Below the pieces are notes generated by a model. The model saw only the letters and a list, made by a program, of their open reading frames with translations, was not told where the DNA came from and made no database searches. A stretch of DNA of 47,582 nt from Streptomyces novaecaesareae (GTDB lineage Bacteria > Actinomycetota > Actinomycetes > Streptomycetales > Streptomycetaceae). Positions within the stretch are counted from its first letter, which is position 1, and the number at the start of each line of letters is the position of its first letter. A program made the translations under genes and the position numbers. Positions 1-7,237 of the stretch are shown here, in pieces. The stretch is from the NCBI RefSeq assembly GCF_000716875.1, contig NZ_JNWQ01000055.1, positions 1-47,582 on the forward strand, read 5' to 3'.

Positions 1-71
1 CGGAAGCTAAGCCTCACAGCGCCGATGGTACTGCAGGGGGGACCCTGTGGGAGAGTAGGACGCCGCCGAAC
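1..71 (+). rRNA. rrf: 5S ribosomal RNA, 3' part
   Basis: The first 71 bases match the 3' half of an actinobacterial 5S rRNA, including the conserved GGTACTGCAGGGGGGACC segment and the GGGAGAGTAGGACGCCGCCG tail that pairs with the 5' end of the molecule. The 5' half lies outside the window. An rRNA-operon terminator follows directly, so this is the last gene of an rrn operon read on the plus strand. Confidence 0.95.
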
Positions 72-80
72 AATTCTTCT

Positions 81-117
81 GAAGAACCCCCATCCGGATT
101 CCGGATGGGGGTTCTTC
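81..117 (+). terminator. rRNA operon terminator hairpin
   Basis: A perfect 17-bp inverted repeat (GAAGAACCCCCATCCGG, 3-nt loop, and its complement) lies ten bases after the 5S end. A strong GC-rich stem flanked by A/T-rich ends is the usual rrn terminator form in actinomycetes. Confidence 0.9.
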
Positions 118-154
118 GCATTTCCGGACCTGAACGAACAGCTCAGGCGTTGCG

Positions 155-766
155 TCAGTGCCAGCCGGTTCGAAATTCGATCCACGTCCGGCCGATGGCG
201 GCCATGGAGGCCTGATAGCCGCGCAGGTACGGCACCCCCGGCGGGGCCGGAAGCCGGGAGTTGCGCTCCCAGTAGCCGGCCTGGGCCACCGCGAACGAGG
301 TGATCGCGTGCGGTGGGGCGGCGGCCCACGAGGCCACGTCCACGATCAGGTCTTCAGCCTGGGCCGGGGTGTGGCCGGCGCGGATCAGCTGCGGAACGAG
401 GAAGGCCGGGTCGATCCAGTCAGCGCCCTGGTGGAGGTAGGCCCAGTCGATGACGAGGGCGTCGTCGCCACGCATGAGCACGTTGTCGGCACGCAGGTCC
501 ACGTGGAGGAGACAGACGCCGGCGGATTCGGCGAGCCAGTCGCGCTCGATGGCCGCGAGCTGCTCGATGTGACGCGTGGACCACGGATCGAGCTCGGCCT
601 GCTGGTCGGCGAGAGCACGCCAGCCATGGAAGCCGCCTTCGAGGACGGAAGCGACAGACGGGGCGTCGGGGATCGGTGACGGGCTCACGGTCTTGGGGAG
701 TTGGTCGAGCAGACGGATGACGGCGGGGAGGTCGACCGACCCAGGGCTGAGATCGGGGTGGCCACC
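155..766 (-). pseudogene. Aminoglycoside phosphotransferase-like protein, C-terminal fragment
   Basis: About 200 residues of minus-strand frame match the C-terminal lobe of APH-type kinases. LLHVDLRADNVLMRGDDALV is the catalytic loop (H-x-D-x-x-x-x-N), and VIDWAYLHQGADWIDPAFLV holds the metal-binding Asp. The N-terminal ATP-binding lobe is missing: upstream, the same frame runs straight into a HisS-like scrap and then into antisense of a TPR gene. Lacking its N-lobe and a recognisable start, it is unlikely to be an active kinase. The family phosphorylates aminoglycosides or other small alcohols; the original substrate is unknown. The next gene in transcription order is an rRNA operon on the opposite strand. 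Confidence 0.75.
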
Positions 767-925
767 GTCGCGGCCGCCGCCGGCGATCTCGGCGTACAGC
801 CGACCGTCGGGGAGTTGCACGTCGACCTCGAAGGAGACGCCGGTGTAGTACTCGTGGGAGCGGACGACGCCGAGGTCGATGACGGTGTGGATGCCGACGT
901 CGAGGAGACTGGTCCGCGGCTGTAC
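766..925 (-). pseudogene. HisS/HisZ-like fragment fused in frame to the APH fragment
   Basis: About 50 residues, with DLGVVRSHEYYTGVSFEVDV followed by EIAGGGR, match the class II histidyl-tRNA synthetase / HisZ core (motif-2 region R-G-x-x-Y-Y-T-G and the GGGRYD motif). Nothing else of a 400-residue synthetase is present. The Tyr-Asp after GGGR is replaced by DGG, where the APH-like frame begins. It is too short to fold or act. It looks like the residue of a deletion that joined two minus-strand genes. The opposite strand at its upstream edge (about 917-925) is where the TPR fragment starts. Confidence 0.6.
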
Positions 926-1609
926 CAGGACAGCGGAGACTTCCGAGCGGCCCAGTACTGGGCTGACCGAGCCATCGAGTGGTCGACCGTAGCCGGTGCC
1001 CACGACCTGACGATCTACACCATGGCCCGCAAGGCGCAGCTCGCCGGCGACATGCGCGACCCCCTCGACACCGTCGACCTGGCCGAAGCCGCCCAGCGGA
1101 TAGCACCACCACGAAGCCGTCTCAGCGCGATGGGCGCCGTCTACGGAGCTCATGGCCATGCTCTCCGCGGTGACGAACGAGCCAGCCGGAACGCCTACGA
1201 CCAGGCGATGGAGGTCGTCACGAGCCCCGACAACGACGGGACCACCCGTGGCCGCTGGTTGGACGCCGCCTACGTGGAGGCACAGCGAGCCCGCTCGTTC
1301 CTGGCCCTCGGCAATCACCGGGATGCTGTCGCCGGTTTCGAGCGCGCCATCCGCGTACTGCCCGCGGCATACCGTCGTGACCGCGGGGTCTACCTGGCCC
1401 GCGCAGCAGTTGCCCAACTCCACGTCGACGGACCGGAGACTGCTGCTGCCAGCGGCTCGGCGGCACTGGTCATCGCCACGGCGACCGGCTCGGCCCGGAT
1501 CTTCACCGAGCTCGCTGTGCTCGACGGGAAGTTGCAGCGCTGGGCGTCGGTGACCGAGGTCGCGGAGTTCCGGGCATCCCTCGACAACGTCATGCTCCAT
1601 GACGTCTGA
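917..1609 (+). pseudogene. TPR-containing XRE-type regulator, C-terminal fragment
   Basis: From LYQDSGDFRAAQYWADRAIE onward, about 230 residues match the TPR half of large Streptomyces XRE-family regulators; recognisable pieces are MARKAQLAGDMRDP, YGAHGHALRGDE, YVEAQRARSFLALG and RDRGVYLARAAVAQ. The usual N-terminal helix-turn-helix (about 150-200 residues) is absent. Upstream codons of the frame are antisense to the HisS/APH scraps and have no family character. The end (LDNVMLHDV) looks natural. It is a 5'-truncated gene and probably inactive. Its 3' end lies 48 bp before the reductase gene. Confidence 0.75.
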
Positions 1610-1657
1610 TCGCATCAGGTAGACGTCCCACCGCCCCACCACGAGAAGGAACCCGAG

Positions 1658-2341
1658 ATGGCCGAGCGCCCGTACGTCCTCCTGAGTGTCGCCACCTCTG
1701 TGGACGGCCACATCGACGACACGTCACCCCAGCGCCTGTTGCTGTCGAACGCCGAGGACTTCGACCGCGTCGACCAGGTCCGGGCGGAGTCCGACGCCAT
1801 TCTGATCGGCGGCAACACGCTCCGCAGCGACAACCCAAGGCTCCTCGTCAACAGCGAGAAGCGCCGTGCCGACCGTGTCGCCGTCGGCAAGTCGGAGTAC
1901 CCGCTCAAGGTGACGATCACTGCCAGTGGCGACCTCGGCCGGGACCTCAAGTTCTGGCACTTCGGAGACCAGAAGGTCGTCTACACGACCGATGGCGCTG
2001 TCACGAAGCTTCGTGAGGAACTCGCCGGCCTGGCCGACGTGGTCAGCACCGGCTCGACCGTGGACTTCGAGGCCGTACTGGACGACCTCGGCCGCCGTGG
2101 CGTCAAGCGCCTCATGGTCGAGGGCGGCGGACAGATCCACACGCAGTTCCTGTCCCAGAACCTTGCTGACGAGGTGCACCTCGCCATCGCCCCGCTCCTG
2201 GTCGGCCAGGCCGGGGCTCCGCGCTTCATCCACCCTGCCGAGTACCCCGGCGGCAGCGCCAGCAGGATGAAGCTGCTCGACGCCACGACCATCGGCGACG
2301 TCGTCCTCCTGCGGTACGCGCCCAAGCAGCGCACCGCCTGA
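1658..2341 (+). CDS. RibD C-terminal / dihydrofolate reductase-like NADPH reductase
   Basis: The 227-residue protein has the RibD-C/DHFR-like fold: RPYVLLSVATSVDGHI at the N-terminus, DAILIGGNTLRSDNPRL in the middle, and KRLMVEGGGQIHTQFL, the nucleotide-binding signature, near residues 148-165. Family members reduce 5-amino-6-ribosylamino-uracil phosphates in riboflavin synthesis or related substrates with NADPH. There is no deaminase domain and no other rib gene nearby, so this is a stand-alone reductase of uncertain substrate. The start follows AGAAGGAACCCGAG. It is cytosolic. It converges on the DUF397 gene across a hairpin at 2360-2392. Confidence 0.85.
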   Translation: MAERPYVLLSVATSVDGHIDDTSPQRLLLSNAEDFDRVDQVRAESDAILIGGNTLRSDNPRLLVNSEKRRADRVAVGKSEYPLKVTITASGDLGRDLKFWHFGDQKVVYTTDGAVTKLREELAGLADVVSTGSTVDFEAVLDDLGRRGVKRLMVEGGGQIHTQFLSQNLADEVHLAIAPLLVGQAGAPRFIHPAEYPGGSASRMKLLDATTIGDVVLLRYAPKQRTA

Positions 2342-2359
2342 ACGGGCAACCAGCGAACA

Positions 2360-2392
2360 CCGCCCGCTCGTTGGCGGCCAACGAGCGGGCGG
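2360..2392. terminator. Bidirectional terminator hairpin
   Basis: A perfect 15-bp inverted repeat (CCGCCCGCTCGTTGG, loop CGG, complement) lies between the convergent reductase and DUF397 genes, six bases before the DUF397 stop. Confidence 0.85.
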
Positions 2393-2397
2393 GAGCT

Positions 2398-2598
2398 TCA
2401 GATGAGCTGGTCGAACTCGCCGGCCTGGGCGCCGAGGACGAAGGCACGGAGTCTTGAGGTCGATGTGGTGAGGATGACGGAAGGGTCATCGGATTCACGG
2501 AGGTGGCGCACGTCCTCAGCTCCGGCTGCGAGTTCAACGCAGTTGCCGCCCTCGTTCGATCCACTGAACGATGACTTTTGCCAACGGAGTTCGGACAT
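2398..2598 (-). CDS. DUF397 domain protein
   Basis: A 66-residue protein with the DUF397 pattern: W-x-KSSFSG at residues 6-13, NCVELA near 20, a central R-x-S/D segment, and the closing LRAFVLGAQAGEFD. DUF397 proteins are small actinobacterial partners encoded beside XRE/DUF5753 regulators (WhiJ/AbaA-type loci). They are thought to bind or antagonise the regulator in developmental control. The start is ATG after AAAGGCG, ten bases after the stop of the XRE gene, so the two are one transcript. The match is clear; the molecular action is not established. Confidence 0.9.
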   Translation of the reverse strand: MSELRWQKSSFSGSNEGGNCVELAAGAEDVRHLRESDDPSVILTTSTSRLRAFVLGAQAGEFDQLI

Positions 2599-2608
2599 CG
2601 GGCGCCTT

Positions 2609-3493
2609 TCAAGCTTGCAACAAGTAGAGAAGATGTCGAATGAGTCCCCACGAGTCGCGTGAGGAAAGCGTCGTCAAGGACTGATCGATAGCTGGCAAGG
2701 CCAGCTCGCTCAGCTGGTTGAAGGTCCTTCGGTAGGTCTCGGTCGAATGCTGGTCGCCAAGATACTCGGTGTGACTTGGGTGATCCACGACGACGGTGGA
2801 GAGCCCTGGCGCCCCGGGGTCGAAGAGCACGAACGGGCCGGTGGAAGGCGGCTTCTTTGTCGCAGTGAAGGGCAAGACTTGAATGCTGATGTTCGGCAGC
2901 TCTGAGATTTCCAGCAGATGCACGAGCTGTTCCCTCATGACTGCATCACCGGGGAATCGCATTCGCAACGCTGTCTCGTGGATGACGAATCGGAACTCTC
3001 GGCGTGGCAAGTCTGTGAGAATGCGCTGTCGTTGCTTCCGGAACTCGATCTCGGCTTCGACGTCCAACTGGCGGTGCTGGCTGGCATCTTCGTAGATCGC
3101 CTCGATGTAGGCGGGCACCTGGAGAAGCCCAGGGACGTAGAACGTCTCGAAGTTGTCCATCGAGGCCGCGCTGTGGTCTGCCTCTGCGAGATCAAGTAGC
3201 AGGGTCGGAACGCGGTCCGCGAAGTCGGTCCACCAGCCCTTCCCGCTGCTCCGCCCCATCTCGGCGAGCTTCGCACGGAAAACCGGGTCGGTGCAGCCGT
3301 ACGCGTCGAGCCATGTCTCAAGGCGTTCGGAGTTGAGGGTGATCCGACCGGCCTCGGTGTGGCTCACCGCTGGACCCTTCATCCCCACAAGTGCGCCGGC
3401 TTCTGGCGCTGACAACCCTGCTGCTGTACGCAGGCGTTGCAGTTCCTCACCGAAGCGTCGCTGCCGCTGGCTGATCGGCCCCTTGTATGCCAC
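2609..3493 (-). CDS. XRE/DUF5753 helix-turn-helix regulator, WhiJ-like
   Basis: A 294-residue protein. Residues about 8-60 (RQRRFGEELQRLRTAAGLSA and VGMKGPAVSHTEAG) are an N-terminal XRE helix-turn-helix. Residues about 100-280 are DUF5753, with GWWTDF, FVPGLLQVPAYIEAIYE, NISIQVLPF and VVVDHPSHTEYL. I chose GTG at 3493 because AAGGAGG lies nine bases upstream; codons before it are not conserved in type. Such proteins repress developmental genes in Streptomyces. It is divergent from an HATPase operon, which it may control from the 3494-3677 gap, and is followed by its DUF397 partner. Confidence 0.92.
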   Translation of the reverse strand: MAYKGPISQRQRRFGEELQRLRTAAGLSAPEAGALVGMKGPAVSHTEAGRITLNSERLETWLDAYGCTDPVFRAKLAEMGRSSGKGWWTDFADRVPTLLLDLAEADHSAASMDNFETFYVPGLLQVPAYIEAIYEDASQHRQLDVEAEIEFRKQRQRILTDLPRREFRFVIHETALRMRFPGDAVMREQLVHLLEISELPNISIQVLPFTATKKPPSTGPFVLFDPGAPGLSTVVVDHPSHTEYLGDQHSTETYRRTFNQLSELALPAIDQSLTTLSSRDSWGLIRHLLYLLQA

Positions 3494-3677
3494 GGGCGGT
3501 CCCTCCTTGTCGGTGCAGTGTTGCGCATGGGGCGAGCTGCTCGCCACCGCCGAGCGTATGCATCATTGCTAGTTCGATTGCACGGATGGCATCTCTTCCC
3601 CTACCGTCAGTGTTGCACCGATCACACGGTGAAGCCTCGCCTTTGTCGATTCCCCTTCTCTCCCCCTGGGGTCTCTC
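3494..3677. promoter_or_regulatory. Divergent promoter region with repeated CAGTGTTGC and an inverted repeat
   Basis: This 184-bp gap separates the XRE gene (leftward) from the HATPase operon (rightward). CAGTGTTGC occurs twice in the same orientation, at 3516-3524 and 3608-3616. CACCG and CGGTG form an inverted repeat at 3616-3631. These are candidate operator elements for the divergent regulator; no footprint is known here. Confidence 0.45.
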
Positions 3678-4046
3678 ATGCGTGCCTGCAACCCTCCCGA
3701 CTGGTCCACCGCTCGGACCGAGCTCTCGGACCTCCTCGCCTCCGCCGGGTGGCCGCCCTCCACCATCTCCGACGCCGAACTCGCCCTCCACGAGCTGTTC
3801 GTCAATGCGTGGCGTCACGGGGGCAGTCCCGCGCCCCTGGTGGTGGTCTGTCTCTCCTCCACCCGTCTCCGAGTCTGCGTGTGCGACGACAGCCCGGTGC
3901 TGCCCGGCGAGCCCCGCATCCCCTCGGACCCGTTGGCCCTCTCGGGCAGGGGCCTGCACCTCGTCCGTTCCCTCACCCACCGTTTCGGCGCCGACGCCCG
4001 CAAGCAGGGCAAGGTCGTCTGGTTCGAGCTGGAGGCCGCCGCATGA
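3678..4046 (+). CDS. Anti-sigma-factor-like ATP-binding protein (HATPase_c_2)
   Basis: A 122-residue single-domain GHKL ATPase of the RsbW/SpoIIAB type. The N-box is AELALHELFVNAWRHGG (about residues 35-51), the D-box region is VCVCDDSP, and the G-box is SGRGLHLVRSLTHRFGA (about 89-105). Such proteins are abundant in Streptomyces, where they act as serine kinases or binders of sigma factors, or pair with XRE/DUF397 proteins as in WhiJ-like loci. It is the first gene of a rightward operon. Its stop overlaps the next start (ATGA at 4043-4046), so translation is coupled. Confidence 0.9.
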   Translation: MRACNPPDWSTARTELSDLLASAGWPPSTISDAELALHELFVNAWRHGGSPAPLVVVCLSSTRLRVCVCDDSPVLPGEPRIPSDPLALSGRGLHLVRSLTHRFGADARKQGKVVWFELEAAA

Positions 4047-4294
4047 AGCGCTACCCGATGAAGCCGGCCGACCCCCGGGCCCAGGCCTGCACCGACGCCC
4101 ACGTTCGTGCGCTGCTGGCCGAACTCCACGAGCGCGGCAAGGCGTTCGGGCTGGTCTGGCCCTCCGCCACCACGGACAGGACCCTCGACGGCCGCGTCCT
4201 CGTCCGGTTCAACACCGCGCCCGTGTCGACCCTCCTGAACCTCATCACGCTCCTCTTCGACGCCGACCGGAGCGACGACCCGTGCGGTTCCTGA
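4043..4294 (+). CDS. Small hypothetical protein, 83 aa, coupled to the HATPase
   Basis: I do not recognise a domain. The protein starts at the ATG overlapping the HATPase stop, is basic at the N-terminus (MKRYPMKPADPRAQA), and has a helical HVRALLAELHERGKAFG segment. It ends with PVSTLLNLITLLFDADRSD, which could be an amphipathic or interfacial helix. Its last 13 bases overlap the next small gene, whose GTG lies at 4282. Tight overlaps on both sides and normal high-GC third positions support it as real. Its role is presumably tied to the HATPase. Confidence 0.7.
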   Translation: MKRYPMKPADPRAQACTDAHVRALLAELHERGKAFGLVWPSATTDRTLDGRVLVRFNTAPVSTLLNLITLLFDADRSDDPCGS

Positions 4295-4404
4295 TCGCCG
4301 CCGCCTTCCTGCTCCTCCTCGCCCTGGCGATGGCCACCGTCGTCCTGGGCGTCATCACCGCGCTCAATGTTGCAAAGACCGACGAAGAGGAGCCCTCACG
4401 ATGA
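4282..4404 (+). CDS. 40-residue single-pass membrane peptide
   Basis: The GTG-started frame encodes a peptide that is almost entirely one hydrophobic helix: RFLIAAAFLLLLALAMATVV then LGVITALNV, followed by an acidic tail TDEEEPSR. The start lies inside the end of the upstream gene and the stop overlaps the next ATG (ATGA at 4401-4404), so it is wedged into a translationally coupled chain. It probably inserts in the cytoplasmic membrane with the charged tail on one side. No family is recognised. It is short enough that gene finders will often miss it. Context rather than homology supports it. Confidence 0.6.
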   Translation: MRFLIAAAFLLLLALAMATVVLGVITALNVAKTDEEEPSR

Positions 4405-4697
4405 CGACCGACGCCGCTCCCGACCCGATCGCCAACGCCGTCGCTGCCGCCCAGTACGCCGTCGCCGCCGCCTTCAACACCTTCTCCGCCGCCCCGGTCA
4501 CCCCGCCCGTCCCCGACGACTTCGACTGGCCCGATCTCGAAACCTTCATCCACCACCTGGGCTTCGCCGCCGACGACTCCGACACGGCCCTCAACCTCTA
4601 CCGGCTGCTCTTCGCCGTCCAGCGCATCGCCTACCGCGAGGCCGCCGGCCGTAACTCGCCCTGGCACGCCGCCCGTCTCAACCCCCGCCCCCGGTAG
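4401..4697 (+). CDS. Hypothetical acidic protein, 98 aa, end of the HATPase operon
   Basis: An unrecognised 98-residue protein. The N-terminal part is Ala-rich and helical (NAVAAAQYAVAAAFNTFSAA). A proline hinge (TPPVPDD) leads to a more conserved-looking core (WPDLETFIHHLGFAADDSDT, LNLYRLLFAVQRIAYREAAG). It starts four bases before the stop of the membrane peptide gene and is followed by a terminator hairpin at 4710-4746, so it closes the four-gene operon. It is acidic overall and cytosolic as far as can be seen. It could be a partner of the HATPase or the membrane peptide. Confidence 0.7.
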   Translation: MTTDAAPDPIANAVAAAQYAVAAAFNTFSAAPVTPPVPDDFDWPDLETFIHHLGFAADDSDTALNLYRLLFAVQRIAYREAAGRNSPWHAARLNPRPR

Positions 4698-4709
4698 GCA
4701 GATGCAACA

Positions 4710-4746
4710 GAACGCAGCCCCGGGCGGGAAGCCCGGGGCTGCGTTC
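4710..4746. terminator. Terminator hairpin between convergent genes
   Basis: A perfect 15-bp inverted repeat (GAACGCAGCCCCGGG, 7-nt loop, complement) serves the rightward HATPase operon and the leftward HAF-repeat copy A. A close relative of this hairpin follows copy B at 5949-5987. Confidence 0.85.
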
Positions 4747-4761
4747 CGATCGTGCGGGAGC

Positions 4762-5763
4762 TCAGGAGCAGGTGTAGCTGCTGGGGTAGCCGGCGTCGTT
4801 CCCGGTGATCTTCTTCTCGTCGGTGCTGATCGCCGTGATCTGGAAGTACTGCGAGGTCGTGGACAGCGGGTCCGAGACCACGCCGTTGCTCCACAGGACG
4901 GACCGGGAGACCGAGTTGACGAAGGCGAGGCCGCCCACGGTGCCGTTGCCGCCGATGGCCCGCGCCTCGATGGCACCGTTGGTGATCGTCCTGACCAGCG
5001 CGCCCTGGGCGTCCCATTCGGCCTCGGAGTAGGACGTGTCGCTGTTGATGCTGCCGACGATGCGCCCGTCCCGGATCGCGTTCGGAGAGCCCTTGCCGTT
5101 GGTGCCCTGCGCGGCGAGCGTGTGCCACTGGCCGTTGAGGTCGGTGACGAAGCCGCCGGAGTCGGTCTCCCCGACGATTCGGCCCTGCTCGTCGATGTCG
5201 GTGACGGTGAGGTTGTTGGTCGCGGGCAGGGGCAGCTCGCGGTACGTTCCCGGTGCGCTCGCCGGCCACACCACCAGGATGTTCTTCGTGCCGATCCCGG
5301 CGATCCCGGCGATGTCACCGGCGTTGTTGATCACCTTGGCCGTGGCGCTGTTCCACGTCGAGTGGGACGGCAGCGCAGTGGTCGTCCCGGTGGCGGTCAC
5401 CTTCACGGCCTTGCCGTTGGTGGTGGTGCCGCCCACCATCAGGCCGGCCGAGTTGACGTCCGACACGTTGGTGCCCGAAGGAAGTCGCAGCACGACCTTC
5501 CCGTTGTCCCACAGCGTCCCGAGCCCGTTCTTGATGCCGTACGGGAAGCTGGTGGACATCGTTCCGGTGAGGCCGACTCCGTACCGGCTGCCGTCGGTTC
5601 CGTACAGGACACCGTCGTTCGTGCCGGTGGGCAGCTGCCACGCCGTCTTCTGCCACACGCAGGCCGCCTGGGTCGCCGCCTGAGCGGTGCCGACCGGCAC
5701 GAGGCCGAGAGCCGTCGTGACCGCCGCCACGGCGAGCACGGATGCGTTTCGTCGGTTGAACAA
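4762..5763 (-). CDS. Secreted HAF-repeat-like protein, copy A
   Basis: About 333 residues with a Sec signal peptide: FNRRNASVLAVAAVTTALG then VPVGTAQA, with cleavage likely after AQA. The mature part repeats short beta-blade motifs ending in G-x-I-V-G (DIDEQGRIVGETDSGGFVTD, AIRDGRIVGSINSDTSYSEA, NNAGDIAGIAGIGTKN), resembling HAF extracellular repeats or a small propeller. I chose TTG at 5763 because AGAAGG lies nine bases upstream and it gives a normal signal peptide; a GTG ten codons earlier has its purine run directly against it. It is closely related to the next gene upstream and probably arose by tandem duplication. Function unknown; extracellular. Confidence 0.75.
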   Translation of the reverse strand: MFNRRNASVLAVAAVTTALGLVPVGTAQAATQAACVWQKTAWQLPTGTNDGVLYGTDGSRYGVGLTGTMSTSFPYGIKNGLGTLWDNGKVVLRLPSGTNVSDVNSAGLMVGGTTTNGKAVKVTATGTTTALPSHSTWNSATAKVINNAGDIAGIAGIGTKNILVVWPASAPGTYRELPLPATNNLTVTDIDEQGRIVGETDSGGFVTDLNGQWHTLAAQGTNGKGSPNAIRDGRIVGSINSDTSYSEAEWDAQGALVRTITNGAIEARAIGGNGTVGGLAFVNSVSRSVLWSNGVVSDPLSTTSQYFQITAISTDEKKITGNDAGYPSSYTCS

Positions 5764-5948
5764 GGGGTCAGCCCTTCTTCGTAAGGAATGAACCTTCTGC
5801 CGACCGACCCTGACGGGTGCGTCGTGCCGCGTGAAGAAGTTTGCGTGAGGAGGAAACAACTCAGGTGCAGCAAGCGGAAGTTGGGGTTCACCTTCGGCGG
5901 GTGGGGTCCGGGTGCAGGTGCGTGGTGCAGGCCGCGGGGGAGAGCGGC

Positions 5949-5987
5949 GGAACGCCGCCCCGGGTGGGAAACCCGGGGCGGCGTTCC
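5949..5987 (-). terminator. Terminator of copy B
   Basis: A perfect 17-bp inverted repeat (GGAACGCCGCCCCGGGT, 5-nt loop, complement) lies 15 bases after the copy B stop. It shares sequence with the copy A terminator, so the duplication included it. Confidence 0.85.
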
Positions 5988-6001
5988 GATCGTGCGGGAG
6001 C

Positions 6002-7015
6002 TCAGGAGCAGGTGTAGTTCGCTGGCCGACCGAGCTCGTTCCCGATGAGGGTCTTCTCGTCGGTGCTGATCGCCTTGATCTGGAACGAATCCGGGATCGT
6101 GGGCAGCGAGTCCACCAGCACGCCGTCGCGCCACAGGACGGTCCGCGCAGTCGTCGACGGTGCGACGAAGGAGTCGCCGGCAACGGTTCCGTTACCGCCG
6201 ATGGCCTTTGCCTCGATGGCGTGAGGGCTGATGGTGCGGACCAGCGAACCCTGGTCGGTCCACTCGGCCTCGGCGTAGCCCGTGCTGTCGTCGAGGCCGC
6301 CGACGACCCGTCCGTCCCGGATCGCGAACGGGGTGCCCTTGCCGCTGGTGCCCGACGTGGCGAGCGTGTGCCCCTGACCGTTGAGGTCGGTGACGAAGCC
6401 GAGCGAGGCGGTGTACCCGACGATCCGGCCCTGTTCGTCGATGTCGGTGGGGGTGAGGAGGTCCCCGGAGAGGGGCAGTTCGCGGTACGTCCCCGGTGCG
6501 CCGGCCGGCCACACCACCAGGACGTTCTTCGTTCCGACTCCTGCGACTCCGGCGATGTCACCGGCGTTGTTGATCACATAGGCCGAGGAGCTGCTCCAGG
6601 CCGGGTTGAACGGCAGCGCGGTCGTCGTCCCGGTGGGGCTCACCTTCACGGCCGTGTACTTGCCGTTGATGCGGGCATCGCCCACGACCAGGCCGGCCGA
6701 GTTGACGTCCGACACGCGGGTGCCCGCGGGAAGTCGCAGGACGACCTTCCCGTTGTCCCACAGCGTCCCGAGGCCATTGAGGATGGGGTAGGGCCACCTG
6801 GTGGACATCGTTCCGGTGATGCCGATTCCGTACCGGGCGCCGTCGGTTCCGTACAGGAAGCCGTCGTTCGTGCCGGCCGGCAGCTCCCACGCCGTCTTCT
6901 TCCACTGGCAGGCCGTCGCCTGGGTCGCCGCCTGGGCGGTGCTCACCGGCACGAGGCCGAGTGTCGTCGTGAGCGCCGCCGCCGCGAGCACGGATGCGTT
7001 TCGTCGGTTGAACAA
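6002..7015 (-). CDS. Secreted HAF-repeat-like protein, copy B
   Basis: About 337 residues, paralogous to copy A along its whole length. It has the same signal peptide (FNRRNASVLAAAALTTTLG, VPVSTAQA) and the same repeats (DIDEQGRIVGYTASLGFVTD, AIRDGRVVGGLDDSTGYAEA, NNAGDIAGVAGVGTKN). Divergence is concentrated in surface-like stretches, for example DARINGKYTAV against TTTNGKAV. TTG at 7015 is preferred for its GAAGG ribosome site nine bases upstream. The DNA upstream (to about 7160) and the 3' hairpin are also shared with copy A, so each copy probably has its own promoter and terminator. Function unknown; extracellular. Confidence 0.75.
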   Translation of the reverse strand: MFNRRNASVLAAAALTTTLGLVPVSTAQAATQATACQWKKTAWELPAGTNDGFLYGTDGARYGIGITGTMSTRWPYPILNGLGTLWDNGKVVLRLPAGTRVSDVNSAGLVVGDARINGKYTAVKVSPTGTTTALPFNPAWSSSSAYVINNAGDIAGVAGVGTKNVLVVWPAGAPGTYRELPLSGDLLTPTDIDEQGRIVGYTASLGFVTDLNGQGHTLATSGTSGKGTPFAIRDGRVVGGLDDSTGYAEAEWTDQGSLVRTISPHAIEAKAIGGNGTVAGDSFVAPSTTARTVLWRDGVLVDSLPTIPDSFQIKAISTDEKTLIGNELGRPANYTCS

Positions 7016-7198
7016 GGGGTCCGCCCTTCGTCGCAAGGAGTGCACCTTCCGTCGACCGACCCTGACAGGGGGTGCCTGCCGGGTGAAGAAGTTTGCATGA
7101 GGAGGAAACAACTCAGGTGCAGCAAACGGAAGTTGGGGTTCATCTTCGGCGGGCGGGGCCCGCGTGCGCGGGTGTGGCGCAGGTCACGTGGAAAGGGT

Positions 7199-7212
7199 GA
7201 CAGCACGCTGTC
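7199..7212. promoter_or_regulatory. Palindromic operator candidate upstream of the hydrolase/WYL fusion
   Basis: GACAGC-AC-GCTGTC is a perfect 6-bp dyad with a 2-base centre, 26 bases before the ATG. Adjacent WYL or YafY-type regulators often bind such short palindromes, so it is a plausible operator for the lost full-length regulator. Inferred only. Confidence 0.4.
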
Positions 7213-7237
7213 GCGGACGGCTGCCAATCTCGTCGGC

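Larger units (their letters stand above)
4710..7165. repeat. Tandem duplication of about 1.2 kb carrying the HAF-repeat genes
   Basis: Unit A (about 4710-5912) and unit B (about 5949-7165) are direct repeats. They match in the 3' hairpin, the coding region and roughly 130 bp of upstream sequence, including the shared strings GTGAAGAAGTTTGC, GAGGAGGAAACAACTCAGG and CGGAAGTTGGGGTTCA. The leader is at least as well conserved as the coding part. Confidence 0.85.
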
